From NCBI GenBank assembly GCA_900316575.1, contig ONDJ01000006.1, forward strand, positions 39,965 to 103,964: a stretch of DNA of 64,000 nt, written 5' to 3'. The translations under genes and the position numbers were made by a program. The stretch's first letter is position 1. Every line of letters starts with the position of its first letter. The stretch is from an uncultured Prevotellaceae bacterium (GTDB lineage: Bacteria > Bacteroidota > Bacteroidia > Bacteroidales > Bacteroidaceae). The notes beneath the pieces were generated by a model, which saw nothing but the letters and a program-made list of their open reading frames with translations, searched no databases and was not told where the DNA came from. Of the stretch, positions 16,195 to 24,714 are shown one piece after another.

Positions 16195-16225
16195 GGTACG
16201 AAATAGGGGGTTTTAGGTACGAAAT
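16195..16225 (-). promoter_or_regulatory. Direct-repeat operator, LytTR-type geometry (copy 2)
   Basis: Same ATTTCGTACC direct repeat with a 21-bp period as at 14950-14980, including the intervening C-run, and the same 40-bp gap to the -7 box. A third half-site-like word (ATTTCGTCCC on the minus strand, 16257-16266) lies 41 bp further upstream. Confidence 0.7.
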
Positions 16226-16267
16226 GCTCGCGCTAAAAGTTTTTTGCTCCAAATTTGGGACGAAATG

Positions 16268-16981
16268 CTATGTAATAAACTTCGCCTTGCAACTGCCACA
16301 CGCTTGACGTAAAGAGAGCATGGTGTAGTCCATCATGCCAAAGGGCGTGCCGCATTTGGGACAGACATAGCGTGCTTTGAATTCTGTTTCTAAGCGTTTG
16401 CGCTCCATGGGGAAGAACTCTGCCTCTTTATTTCCTTTAATGAAGAACCAGAGCATAACTATCAAGCCTGGTAGGGCAAACACCACTGTAAGTATCAGTC
16501 TTATTTTAGGATCTTCGCCGCCTATCAATTGACCAAAGACGCCACCCAACACACTGCCTGTTATTGAAAACATAGGAGTCAACATACGCTTTGCGCCTGC
16601 CTTTTGTTGCCTAATTTGCAGATCCAACATCGCTGCCTGATAATCGTCATACAACTGTTTGAGCGGTCTAATATCGGCATACTTCGGCAAATAGGGATCA
16701 AGAATTTTCCAAAGCAGGGGCTGACGTTCTATGCCAAGGGCTATTGGTATGCCGCGATTTAGGGCGAAGCGAACTACTGGAACGTTGTCCACATAGGTCA
16801 CGTTGTCTTCGTTCAGATTGGTCAAGATGAAATGCTCGCCGTCTTGTGTCTCCAATTCCACATGCTCTTTACTCACTTGTGGAGAGGTGCCTTCTGTTCC
16901 TTTTATGAGTTGTGGTTTTTCGTTGTCGCGCCTTATTCTTAGACAACCGCTGGTTGCGTCTCGGCCTATTACTATCTTCAT
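16268..16981 (-). CDS. FHA domain membrane protein with C-terminal zinc ribbon, island gene 2
   Basis: 237 residues. The N-terminal FHA domain at about 1-100 has the pocket residues GR (6-7), SKEH (37-40) and a later Asn in TNLNEDN. Two hydrophobic segments follow at about 133-155 and 160-182. A cytoplasmic zinc ribbon ends the protein (CPKCG and CGSC, CX2C-X17-CX2C). It is a membrane-bound phospho-threonine reader and a plausible docking point for the kinase domain. It lies 38 nt after the LytTR gene, so regulator and reader are likely co-transcribed. Confidence 0.85.
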   Translation of the reverse strand: MKIVIGRDATSGCLRIRRDNEKPQLIKGTEGTSPQVSKEHVELETQDGEHFILTNLNEDNVTYVDNVPVVRFALNRGIPIALGIERQPLLWKILDPYLPKYADIRPLKQLYDDYQAAMLDLQIRQQKAGAKRMLTPMFSITGSVLGGVFGQLIGGEDPKIRLILTVVFALPGLIVMLWFFIKGNKEAEFFPMERKRLETEFKARYVCPKCGTPFGMMDYTMLSLRQACGSCKAKFIT

Positions 16982-17019
16982 TGCTATATATATATAATTA
17001 TTGAGTGGAGATTGATTAG

Positions 17020-17388
17020 TTACTTTTTGATCTGTATCATCAAATCGCGCAACTTCTTCAAAGCTTCCTTGCTGATAGAGAGCTGAAAGACAAAATGGTC
17101 GTTGTCGCTCAGCACCAGGTTTTGGTTGCGCAGGTTGATGCGATAGATATAGTTGATATTGACGATATACCTTTTCCCTATCCGCACGAACGATCGAGCA
17201 AGTTCTCCTGTCTGCTTTCCCAGGAATTGCTCCATGCTGGCCAGGTTCATTGACACAAGGGCTTTCAACTTATTAACCGTGACAATTTCGGTGATATTGG
17301 CCGAGGCTTCAAAGTAAACCACTTTTGTCAAATCAACGCGAAGCAGTTCATCGCGCGAATTGAAATATACGAGATTGGATGAAGGCAT
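17020..17388 (-). CDS. Stand-alone LytTR DNA-binding regulator, island gene 1
   Basis: 122 residues consisting almost only of a LytTR domain (YFNSRDELLRVDLTKVVYFE, SMEQFLGK, FVRIGKRYIVNINYI, LSISKEALKKLRDLM). There is no receiver or membrane domain, so activity must be set by other means, possibly phosphorylation or an FHA partner. LytTR proteins bind 21-bp-period direct repeats, and two such operators lie in front of island genes 3 and 4. A TAnnTTTG box (minus strand, 17513-17520) gives a leader of about 120 nt. Confidence 0.9.
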   Translation of the reverse strand: MPSSNLVYFNSRDELLRVDLTKVVYFEASANITEIVTVNKLKALVSMNLASMEQFLGKQTGELARSFVRIGKRYIVNINYIYRINLRNQNLVLSDNDHFVFQLSISKEALKKLRDLMIQIKK

Positions 17389-17512
17389 ATTGAGGATTCT
17401 TTACATCAAGTTCTGTTTGTGCTTTTCGCCAAGGCCTACATCATCTCAACTCCCTGAGCATTCAAGCATGGCTTTTGCGCAAACTTTTGAGTTGCAACTA
17501 TATTTGATGCCA

Positions 17513-17520
17513 CAAATTTA
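17513..17520 (-). promoter_or_regulatory. -7 promoter box of the LytTR gene
   Basis: Minus-strand TAAATTTG matches TAnnTTTG and lies 125 nt upstream of the LytTR start. A plus-strand TATATTTG overlaps nearby (17499-17506) but drives no obvious gene. Confidence 0.5.
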
Positions 17521-17645
17521 ACACTATTTTTATTTAGCATCACACTTTTTGCATTTTTTTTGTTCATTCTTCCAATTTTGCTGACTACAAACGGCTTTGT
17601 CCTTACGTTTTTCTACAGATTTTTGTTTCTTAACGGCATCTTTTG

Positions 17646-17653
17646 TACTTTTG
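17646..17653 (+). promoter_or_regulatory. -7 promoter box of plsC
   Basis: TACTTTTG matches TAnnTTTG. Transcription would begin about 24 nt before the ATG at 17683, which excludes the longer reading of plsC from 17560. Confidence 0.7.
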
Positions 17654-17682
17654 CCAAAGTGCTGAAGAAGTCCGCTTGTTTT

Positions 17683-18429
17683 ATGCTTACATTCCTCTAC
17701 CGCATTTATCAGCTTTTTATTGCGGCTCCGATATTGTTAATCGCTACATTGCTCGCTGCGTTGTTGACGTCCGTGGGCTGTATGGTTGGGAACGGCCACT
17801 TTTGGGGCTATTGGCCTGGGCGTTTGTGGAGCATTTTGATTTGCCGAATGCTGTTGCTCCCTGTGACGATTGAAGGCAAAGAGCATTTGCAGCCAGGCCA
17901 AAGTTATGTCTTTGTGGCCAACCACCAAGGCGCTTTCGACATTTTTCTGATCTATGGTTTCTTGCCTCGCCACTTCAAGTGGATGATGAAGCGAGGTCTT
18001 CGCACCATTCCGTTTGTGGGCTACGCTTGCGAAAAGGCTGGACATGTTTTTGTGGACAAGCGCGGTGCAAAGGCCATAGAGCATACCATCGAAACCGCTC
18101 GTGCCACACTCCAAGGAGGCACATCGCTTGCCGTTTTCCCTGAAGGTGCTCGCACCTTTACGGGCCACATGGGATTATTCCGACGTGGTGCCTTTGCTTT
18201 GGCACACGACATCGGGCTGCCCATTGTTCCGATGACCATTGATGGTAGTTTTGATGTCCTGCCGCGTATGCGCGGCTTCAACTTTGTGAACTGGCATCCG
18301 CTCCGCCTCAGTATTCTTCAACCTATAGCTTCTGATGATATCAAAGAGGCCATGGAGCGCTCATACAATGCCATTATAGGAGCTTTGCCTGAACACCATC
18401 AAGGCTTTGTCTCAAATCCCGATCAATAG
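17683..18429 (+). CDS. plsC: 1-acyl-sn-glycerol-3-phosphate acyltransferase
   Basis: Makes phosphatidic acid by acylating lysophosphatidic acid at the inner membrane. The frame is open from 17560, but the promoter box at 17646-17653 lies inside that extension, so the ATG at 17683 (MLTFLYRIYQ) is chosen, giving 248 residues, normal for PlsC. A hydrophobic N-terminus is followed by the HX4D catalytic motif NHQGAFD, the FPEGAR substrate motif and a downstream VPMTIDG block. It runs into fkp with a 31-nt gap, so the two are probably one transcript, although their roles (phospholipid and sugar nucleotide) are unrelated. Confidence 0.92.
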   Translation: MLTFLYRIYQLFIAAPILLIATLLAALLTSVGCMVGNGHFWGYWPGRLWSILICRMLLLPVTIEGKEHLQPGQSYVFVANHQGAFDIFLIYGFLPRHFKWMMKRGLRTIPFVGYACEKAGHVFVDKRGAKAIEHTIETARATLQGGTSLAVFPEGARTFTGHMGLFRRGAFALAHDIGLPIVPMTIDGSFDVLPRMRGFNFVNWHPLRLSILQPIASDDIKEAMERSYNAIIGALPEHHQGFVSNPDQ

Positions 18430-18460
18430 TTCTTTTTCTTTCCCTATTCTTTTTACTACG

Positions 18461-21316
18461 ATGAAGCATCTTCTTTCGCTTCCGCCGAACGTTGTTCCGC
18501 ATTTTCACCAACTCACTGCCCTTCCTCAAACTTCATGGTTCTGCAACAGCGACCCCATAGGTCGCAAGCTTGGTTCTGGCGGCGGAACCGCTTGGCTACT
18601 TGCTACCGCCCACGCTGCTGAGACCGAAGCTCCTATTTTTTCTACCTGGATAGCCCAAGAACCACGCTTGGTACTCCACGCTGGTGGTCAGAGCCGTCGC
18701 CTACCTTGCTACGCTCCTTCGGGAAAGGCACTAACACCTATGCCTGTTTTTCGCTGGAAGAGCGGGCAATGTATTGATCAAACGCTCTTAGACACGCAAC
18801 TGCCGCTCTACCATTCTATCCTTGAACAAGCCCCAGCACATCTCAACACGCTCATAGCCAGTGGCGATGTTTATTTACGCACGACCGAGTCGCTGCCTAC
18901 AATTCCCGAAGGTGCCGATGTAGTATGTTTTGGACTATGGGCCGACTCTGACACGGCTTCCCACCATGGTGTCTTCCTCATAGAGCGCAATGGCGATGGC
19001 AGGCTCGACTTTATGCTTCAGAAACCCACCATTGAGGAACAGCGAAAGTATGTAGGCTCCCACTATTTGCTGATGGATGTAGGCTTGTGGCTTCTCTCAC
19101 CTCGCGCCGTAGAAAAACTGATGTCAAAATGTGTACGCAGCGGTGGTCAAGCCTCTACGGAAGAAGACCTTGTGCCATACGACCTATACAGCGACTATGG
19201 TGGGGCATTGGGGCTTCATCCTTCAAAACCCGATGACACATTGGCCGATCTTCGCGTATGCGTGCTACCTATGCAAGGCGGGGAGTTCTACCACTTCGGC
19301 ACGGCTCCTGAGTTGCTCTCCTCGGCTATGGCAATACAAAACCTTGTGCGCGACCAACGTCTTATCATCCAGCAGCACGTTAAACCCCATCCGTCGCTCT
19401 TCACACAAAATGCACTCGTCAACAAATCCTTCAAACAAGAAAATCAATACATTTGGATAGAAAACGCCTGCATTGGAAAACGCTGGACCTTCAGTCACCA
19501 CAACATCATAACGGGTGTTCCCGAAAACGACTGGGAGATCAAGCTCGCTCCAGAGGTTTGCTTTGATATCGTGCCCATTGGCGAAAAGGCTTACGCCTTG
19601 CGGCCTTATGGCTATCACGACACGTTCCGAGGTGGCACAGACGCTTCGTTTCTTGGTAAGCCTTTTGGCCAATGGCTGTCCGAACGAGGTATTACCGCTA
19701 CTCAAATTGCAGGTAGCGAAGACCTCCAATCGGCTGAACTATTCCCCATCGTGGAAAACATTTCAGAGATACCGCGATGGTTTAACTATATGACTGCAGG
19801 CGGAACAGCTATTGAAACGACAACTTACCTTGCACTGCCACGCATCAGTGCCGAACAGATTTCCGAACGCGCCAATCTGCCTCGTCTGTTTGCCCAACGG
19901 CGAGCTTTCCGCAAGAGAAATCTGCCCGACTTGGCACAAAACTGGCATAAGAGCGTTTTCTATCAGACCAACTTGGCCGACATGGCTTCAAAATACGTGG
20001 TTGAAGGTTTGTCGCAGCCTGTAGCCTTGCCCGAAAGTGCTCCATTGATGATGCGCATACACGATGCCATGTTTCGCAGCGAAGTGCTACGCTTGCAAGG
20101 TGACAAGATGGCTGCCTCGTGTGCTGAAAAAGCATTTGCATTGCTTTCTGAAGGAATTACCGCCGAAGCACGTCGCTCTCCTGCTACACCGCGCATGAGT
20201 GTCTGCCAAGACCAAATTGTTTGGGGACGAAGCCCCGTGCGCATAGACTTGGCTGGTGGTTGGACCGACACCCCACCCTATTCGCTCACTCACGGCGGTT
20301 CGGTCATTAACATCGCTATAGAGCTCAATGGTCAGCAACCGCTTCAAGTTTACGTAAAACCTTGCAAAGAACCCGTCATCATCTGTCGCAGCATTGATCT
20401 CGGTGCGTCAGAACGTATCACCACTTACGAAGAGTTATCGCTATTCAATTGCGTTGGCTCCCCCTTCTCTATCCCCAAGGCTGCACTGGCTCTTTGCGGT
20501 TTCTTGCCTGGTTTTGGAACAGAAGCTTTTCCCACGCTTCGCGAACAGCTGCTTTCTTTTGGCGCGGGCATCGAAATCACCCTCCTTGCTGCTATTCCAG
20601 CTGGTAGCGGACTGGGCACCAGTAGCATTTTAGCTGCAACAGTGTTGGGAGCTCTGAGCGATTTCTGCGATTTGCAATGGGACGCTACTGAAATATGCCG
20701 CCGTGTATTGGTGCTCGAACAACTTCTCACTACTGGTGGAGGGTGGCAAGACCAGTTTGGCGGCGTGCTACCAGGCATAAAACTTTTACAGACGGAGCAA
20801 GGCTTCAACCAAACGCCCATCACACGATGGCTGCCCGATACGCTTTTCACCTCGCCCGACTATGCGACATGTCATTTGCTCTACTATACGGGCATCACGC
20901 GCACAGCCAAGCACATTTTGGCTGAAATTGTTCGAGGAATGTTCCTCAACAGCACCACACACCTGCATCTGCTCGCTGAAATGAAGGCACACACTATGCG
21001 CATGTATGATGCATTACAGCGCAGCCAATTCAATATCTACGGCAAACTACTTCGCAACACGTGGAAGCAAAACCAAGCCCTTGACGCAGGCACCAATCCG
21101 CCCAATGTGGCACGCATTTGTGCTGAAATTGACGACCTATGTCTCGGCTACAAACTCCCTGGTGCTGGCGGTGGAGGCTATCTATACATGGTAGCCAAAG
21201 ATCCCGATGCTGCCAAACGCATCCGCCAACGTCTCACAGAAAACCCACCCACTAACGGAGCCCGATTTGTGGACATGCGCATCAGCCACGACGGCTTCCA
21301 AGTTAGCCGTAGTTAG
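18461..21316 (+). CDS. fkp: Bifunctional L-fucokinase / GDP-L-fucose pyrophosphorylase
   Basis: Salvages free L-fucose to GDP-fucose in the cytoplasm for capsule and glycoprotein fucosylation. With the ATG at 18461 (MKHLLSLPP) the protein has 951 residues, matching the roughly 950 of Bacteroides Fkp; the upstream extension from 18407 is rejected. The N-terminal half is the nucleotidyl-transfer part (GSGGGTAWLL, HAGGQSRRLPCYAPSGKA). The C-terminal third is a GHMP kinase (PVRIDLAGGWTDTPPYS, PAGSGLGTSSILAA, PGAGGGGYLYMV). Both active regions look intact. A strong bidirectional terminator follows. Confidence 0.96.
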   Translation: MKHLLSLPPNVVPHFHQLTALPQTSWFCNSDPIGRKLGSGGGTAWLLATAHAAETEAPIFSTWIAQEPRLVLHAGGQSRRLPCYAPSGKALTPMPVFRWKSGQCIDQTLLDTQLPLYHSILEQAPAHLNTLIASGDVYLRTTESLPTIPEGADVVCFGLWADSDTASHHGVFLIERNGDGRLDFMLQKPTIEEQRKYVGSHYLLMDVGLWLLSPRAVEKLMSKCVRSGGQASTEEDLVPYDLYSDYGGALGLHPSKPDDTLADLRVCVLPMQGGEFYHFGTAPELLSSAMAIQNLVRDQRLIIQQHVKPHPSLFTQNALVNKSFKQENQYIWIENACIGKRWTFSHHNIITGVPENDWEIKLAPEVCFDIVPIGEKAYALRPYGYHDTFRGGTDASFLGKPFGQWLSERGITATQIAGSEDLQSAELFPIVENISEIPRWFNYMTAGGTAIETTTYLALPRISAEQISERANLPRLFAQRRAFRKRNLPDLAQNWHKSVFYQTNLADMASKYVVEGLSQPVALPESAPLMMRIHDAMFRSEVLRLQGDKMAASCAEKAFALLSEGITAEARRSPATPRMSVCQDQIVWGRSPVRIDLAGGWTDTPPYSLTHGGSVINIAIELNGQQPLQVYVKPCKEPVIICRSIDLGASERITTYEELSLFNCVGSPFSIPKAALALCGFLPGFGTEAFPTLREQLLSFGAGIEITLLAAIPAGSGLGTSSILAATVLGALSDFCDLQWDATEICRRVLVLEQLLTTGGGWQDQFGGVLPGIKLLQTEQGFNQTPITRWLPDTLFTSPDYATCHLLYYTGITRTAKHILAEIVRGMFLNSTTHLHLLAEMKAHTMRMYDALQRSQFNIYGKLLRNTWKQNQALDAGTNPPNVARICAEIDDLCLGYKLPGAGGGGYLYMVAKDPDAAKRIRQRLTENPPTNGARFVDMRISHDGFQVSRS

Positions 21317-21484
21317 AACTTGCTTGCGAAAATTTGCCTGCCAGAGGAATGCTTGTAACACACATTTACGGCTTCTTACTCGCGGGGAAAAAACGAACGA
21401 TATGCACACGAAAAAAAGCGAAAACTTGAGCTAAGAAAACTCGGTCGCGAGCTCGGCTGAACAAGAAGCACAGAAGAAAAAACG

Positions 21485-21537
21485 AGCTCGGACCTAATTA
21501 AAACTACATCGGATGTATTTTTAATTAGGTCCGAGCT
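21485..21537. terminator. Bidirectional terminator between fkp and porQ
   Basis: A perfect 19-bp stem (agctcggacctaattaaaa and its complement) has a small inner hairpin (acat/atgt) in the loop and is followed by attttttag. On the other strand the stem is followed by a T-run from the aaaaaa at 21477-21482. It serves both convergent genes. Confidence 0.9.
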
Positions 21538-21653
21538 ATTTTTTAGCGCTTATATTGAGGTTTTTAAGCCTATATAACCCCTTCTCCCCTTTTCCACTAC
21601 AAAAATAATCCTCCTTGGCTCTTTTTCCCAAGGACAAAAAACAGCGTAGTTAA

Positions 21654-22634
21654 TCAGAACAAGTAGGCCGCATTCACACCGATGCTACCTGCCGAGAGCG
21701 CATATTGGGAATAACTTGCCCCAAACTTGAAACGGCGCAGCGACAAGGAAACACCTCCGCTGAGACCTGCCCAATGCGAGCCGCCAGCTTGTTTCAACTC
21801 GTAAGCACGACGCAGGTTATAACCAGCACTTAAGGTTATTGCATCGCTCAGAAGCACATCAACGCCCACGGTGACGTGATTGGCTGCAAGCCGACCAAAG
21901 CCCAATTTTTTGCCCGCAGTAAAATAGTCTTTCGCTTTCCAGCGCGTGAGGTCGCTCAGCGTCACCGATAAGCGTACGGGGGCGTGTGCGAGACCCACAG
22001 TGGCACCGATCACTGCATTGAAAGGGAGATGTTGGCGTGCACCGTCCTCAAAAGTTTTCACCTGCCTACCAATGTGAAGCACTGCGGCTGAAATGCTCAC
22101 GTCATTATCAGGATCGTAATAATTTAATCCCAAGTCAACAGCCAGAGCCAGGCTGTTGTATTGACCATAATTGCTTGTAACAACTTTGAAATTGGCTCCA
22201 CCACTAAACCGATCGGAGAGCAAATAACTATAGCCCACACCAACTGACAAGTCGCGCGGCGTAAACGTGCCCGACTTGATGCCTTGCTCATCCGTTTCGT
22301 CCATAGAGCCATAGCTGAGGCAGGTGGCTGTGACAGCAGCTGTGTGACGCTCGCCGAAATCGTGAACATACTGCGCACCAAAGTGGCTGCCGCCGTCGGG
22401 GAGCGTCATATAATGTAGGCCTATGGCCCGAGGTTCAGCACCTGCATAAAGCGCAGGATTGGCAAAGCCCACCGACGGAGCATCATCAACCGCCAGCGAA
22501 ATATGTTCGCCGCCGAGGGCTGCCACATGCGAAGAAGCCGGCAGACGGAGTACAGAAAAAGCAGAGGCTATCCCTTGTCCATAGGCAGACAGCAGACATA
22601 GCACACCATATATCAGTAATAAGGCTCTTTTCAT
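21654..22634 (-). CDS. porQ: PorQ-like outer-membrane T9SS protein
   Basis: 326 residues with a signal peptide (about 1-19) and an outer-membrane beta-barrel pattern ending in aromatic VNAAYLF. The N-terminal block (FSVLRLPASSHVAALGGEHI, then DDAPSVGFANPALY) is the signature of PorV/PorQ proteins, and the length fits PorQ. PorQ belongs to the T9SS attachment complex with PorU, PorV and PorZ, which removes sorting domains and links cargo to lipopolysaccharide. It is not next to other T9SS genes. PorQ rather than another FadL-like barrel is a motif-based call. Confidence 0.8.
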   Translation of the reverse strand: MKRALLLIYGVLCLLSAYGQGIASAFSVLRLPASSHVAALGGEHISLAVDDAPSVGFANPALYAGAEPRAIGLHYMTLPDGGSHFGAQYVHDFGERHTAAVTATCLSYGSMDETDEQGIKSGTFTPRDLSVGVGYSYLLSDRFSGGANFKVVTSNYGQYNSLALAVDLGLNYYDPDNDVSISAAVLHIGRQVKTFEDGARQHLPFNAVIGATVGLAHAPVRLSVTLSDLTRWKAKDYFTAGKKLGFGRLAANHVTVGVDVLLSDAITLSAGYNLRRAYELKQAGGSHWAGLSGGVSLSLRRFKFGASYSQYALSAGSIGVNAAYLF

Positions 22635-22717
22635 GGCGAAATAGCGCGTATAGGCCGCGAAACTGTCAATTTTGCAATTTTTAAGGCGGCTCCAAGCGTA
22701 GAGCGGGCTTTTGCTAT

Positions 22718-22725
22718 TACTTTTG
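22718..22725 (+). promoter_or_regulatory. -7 promoter box of the TonB-like gene
   Basis: TACTTTTG matches TAnnTTTG and lies 37 nt before the start codon at 22763. Confidence 0.65.
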
Positions 22726-22762
22726 CAGACGCAAAAAGTAAGGCTCCGCTTTTTATATAAAC

Positions 22763-23566
22763 GTGTTTCAGTCTCATTTATTATATTCCCGACAATGGCT
22801 CAATCAGATTTGGGCAAACCGCAATCGCGAATACGGCGCATATCAATTGCGCAGCGAATATCCGCGTAGGCTCTCGCGCGCCTTGTTGTGGGTATATGGT
22901 ATGGTGCTGCCGCTGGTGATAGTTCCGATAGCTTTTGACTTGATCGTACACACCGCCGTGCGCCACAGCATGAGCGAGATAGACCAAACTGTTGAGATGA
23001 AGCCGCTTGATATTGAGGAACTCGAAAAAATGCATCGCGTCAGCCCAGGACGCCAAGCCACTGCCGCCGCTGCGCCTAATGCAGCGGGCAACGAAATAGC
23101 CATTGTTGACAGCCTGCCGCCCGTCACTGCTGAAGTGGCAAAAGAAGGACCGCTGACCATGCAGGTAGGCGAGACAACCATTGTGCGACTGGTGGAAAAC
23201 AACGACAGCGTGCTGCAAATAGACTCCTTAGCGCCAGTCATTGAAGAAGAGATCAAAGACGTAGAGATACTCCCCGGCGTGCCCGATTTTCCAGGCGGGT
23301 ATCTCGCTTTGGCTCGTTGGTTGGACCAGCACATAGAATATCCCAAAGCGGCTATCGATGGAAAAATTCAAGGAGACGTGGTCGTGAGCGTTATCATTGA
23401 CCACATAGGGCGTGTCACCAATGCGCAAGTGACAACCTCGGCACACCCTCTTTTGGACAACGCTGCACTCGAGGCGGTGAAGAAAATGCCACTTTGGAGA
23501 TGGCGCGAAGATGGCACATTGCACAAAGCACGCATCAACATACCCGTGAGTTTCCACTTCGATTAG
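22763..23566 (+). CDS. TonB-family energy transducer
   Basis: 267 residues. A short cytoplasmic N-terminus (NRNREYGAYQLRSEY, typical of Bacteroidota TonB-like proteins) precedes one membrane helix at about 43-64. A variable periplasmic linker follows, then a C-terminal TonB domain at about 175-267 (GGYLALARWLDQHIEYPKAA, GDVVVSVIIDHIGRVTNAQV, MPLWRWREDG, INIPVSFHF). It transmits proton-motive force to outer-membrane TonB-dependent transporters. No ExbB/ExbD genes are adjacent. Confidence 0.92.
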   Translation: MFQSHLLYSRQWLNQIWANRNREYGAYQLRSEYPRRLSRALLWVYGMVLPLVIVPIAFDLIVHTAVRHSMSEIDQTVEMKPLDIEELEKMHRVSPGRQATAAAAPNAAGNEIAIVDSLPPVTAEVAKEGPLTMQVGETTIVRLVENNDSVLQIDSLAPVIEEEIKDVEILPGVPDFPGGYLALARWLDQHIEYPKAAIDGKIQGDVVVSVIIDHIGRVTNAQVTTSAHPLLDNAALEAVKKMPLWRWREDGTLHKARINIPVSFHFD

Positions 23567-23656
23567 TCTGAAAACAAAGCAACAAACCTTTCCCTTTTTA
23601 CAAGCAAGACAAAACAACTTTCATTTTTACACCAACACTTAAATCCGCTTACTGAC

Positions 23657-24625
23657 ATGGATTTTCTCAAATACATAAACCAAGCACTTGATTCCCAATG
23701 CTACCCTGCCCTACCACAAGGCCTATATGAACCCATACGCTATACACTCGAGGGTGGTGGCAAACGTATTCGCCCCGTTTTGTTACTGACTACAGCCTAT
23801 GCCTATGGTGCTACGCCCGAACAAGCTCTGCCTGCAGCCATAGCCATAGAAACCTATCACAACCACACATTGCTCCACGACGACTTAATGGATCAAGCCG
23901 CTTTACGCCGTGGACGAGCCACAGTGTGGACCAAGTGGGACGCAAACACCGCCGTGCTTTCGGGCGACACAATGCTGCTACGCGCTATGGCTACGCTCGG
24001 CCAATGCCAATGCGAACGATGGGATGAGCTCTACGAGCTCTTTGTCAGCACATTCATTGGCGTATGCGAGGGACAGCAGATGGACATGAACTTTGAGCAG
24101 ATGCAAGCCGACGAAGTGAACATTAGCGAGTACATCGAAATGATTCGTCTCAAGACAAGCATTCTTGTGGCTTGCGCAGCCAAAGCGGGTGGCATCATAG
24201 CCAATGCCGAAACAGAGGATTGCAACCTGCTCTATGCTTTCGCCGAAAAAGTGGGACTGGCATTCCAGTTACAAGACGATATGCTCGACGTGTGGGGCGA
24301 CCCCGCCATATTCGGTAAAGCCAACGGTGGCGATATTGCTTGCGGTAAAAAGACCTATCCCCTGCTCACAGCGTTTTCTTTAACCGATAGCGAGACGCGC
24401 AAAGAATTGCTTAAACTGATCAACGACAAAGAAGCGTCCGAAGCAGGACGCATCAAGCGCGTAACGGAGATATACAATAGTATGCAAGTGCGTAAAGCCT
24501 GCGAAGAAGCAGTAGAAGCCTACTACGACGAGGCTACGGCCTTGTACAACCTATTGCCACTATCTGAAGAAAAGAAACTCCCCATTTGGCAATGGGCGGA
24601 AGCACTCCTCGGACGACAGAAATAG
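23657..24625 (+). CDS. trans-Polyprenyl diphosphate synthase
   Basis: 322 residues, soluble. It condenses isopentenyl diphosphate onto an allylic primer. The first Asp-rich motif is DDLMD (75-79), followed by LRRGRATVW, and the second is DDMLD (207-211). GGGKRIRP at 33-40 is the substrate-binding block. All catalytic parts are present. Chain length cannot be read reliably, so geranylgeranyl, farnesyl or longer products are possible. ispH further right in the window supplies the same pathway. The TatD-type gene starts 89 nt downstream. Confidence 0.92.
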   Translation: MDFLKYINQALDSQCYPALPQGLYEPIRYTLEGGGKRIRPVLLLTTAYAYGATPEQALPAAIAIETYHNHTLLHDDLMDQAALRRGRATVWTKWDANTAVLSGDTMLLRAMATLGQCQCERWDELYELFVSTFIGVCEGQQMDMNFEQMQADEVNISEYIEMIRLKTSILVACAAKAGGIIANAETEDCNLLYAFAEKVGLAFQLQDDMLDVWGDPAIFGKANGGDIACGKKTYPLLTAFSLTDSETRKELLKLINDKEASEAGRIKRVTEIYNSMQVRKACEEAVEAYYDEATALYNLLPLSEEKKLPIWQWAEALLGRQK

Positions 24626-24714
24626 CAAACATCCCTGACGTCTCACATAGAACAAAAGTGTTCTTCGCAAAAAATATATCACGCAAGAAACCCCACAGGC
24701 CTTTTTCAACGCTT

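Noticed and set aside
24586-24714. N-terminal extension of the TatD-type gene
   Set aside because: It overlaps the synthase gene and precedes the conserved MFIDTHTH start.
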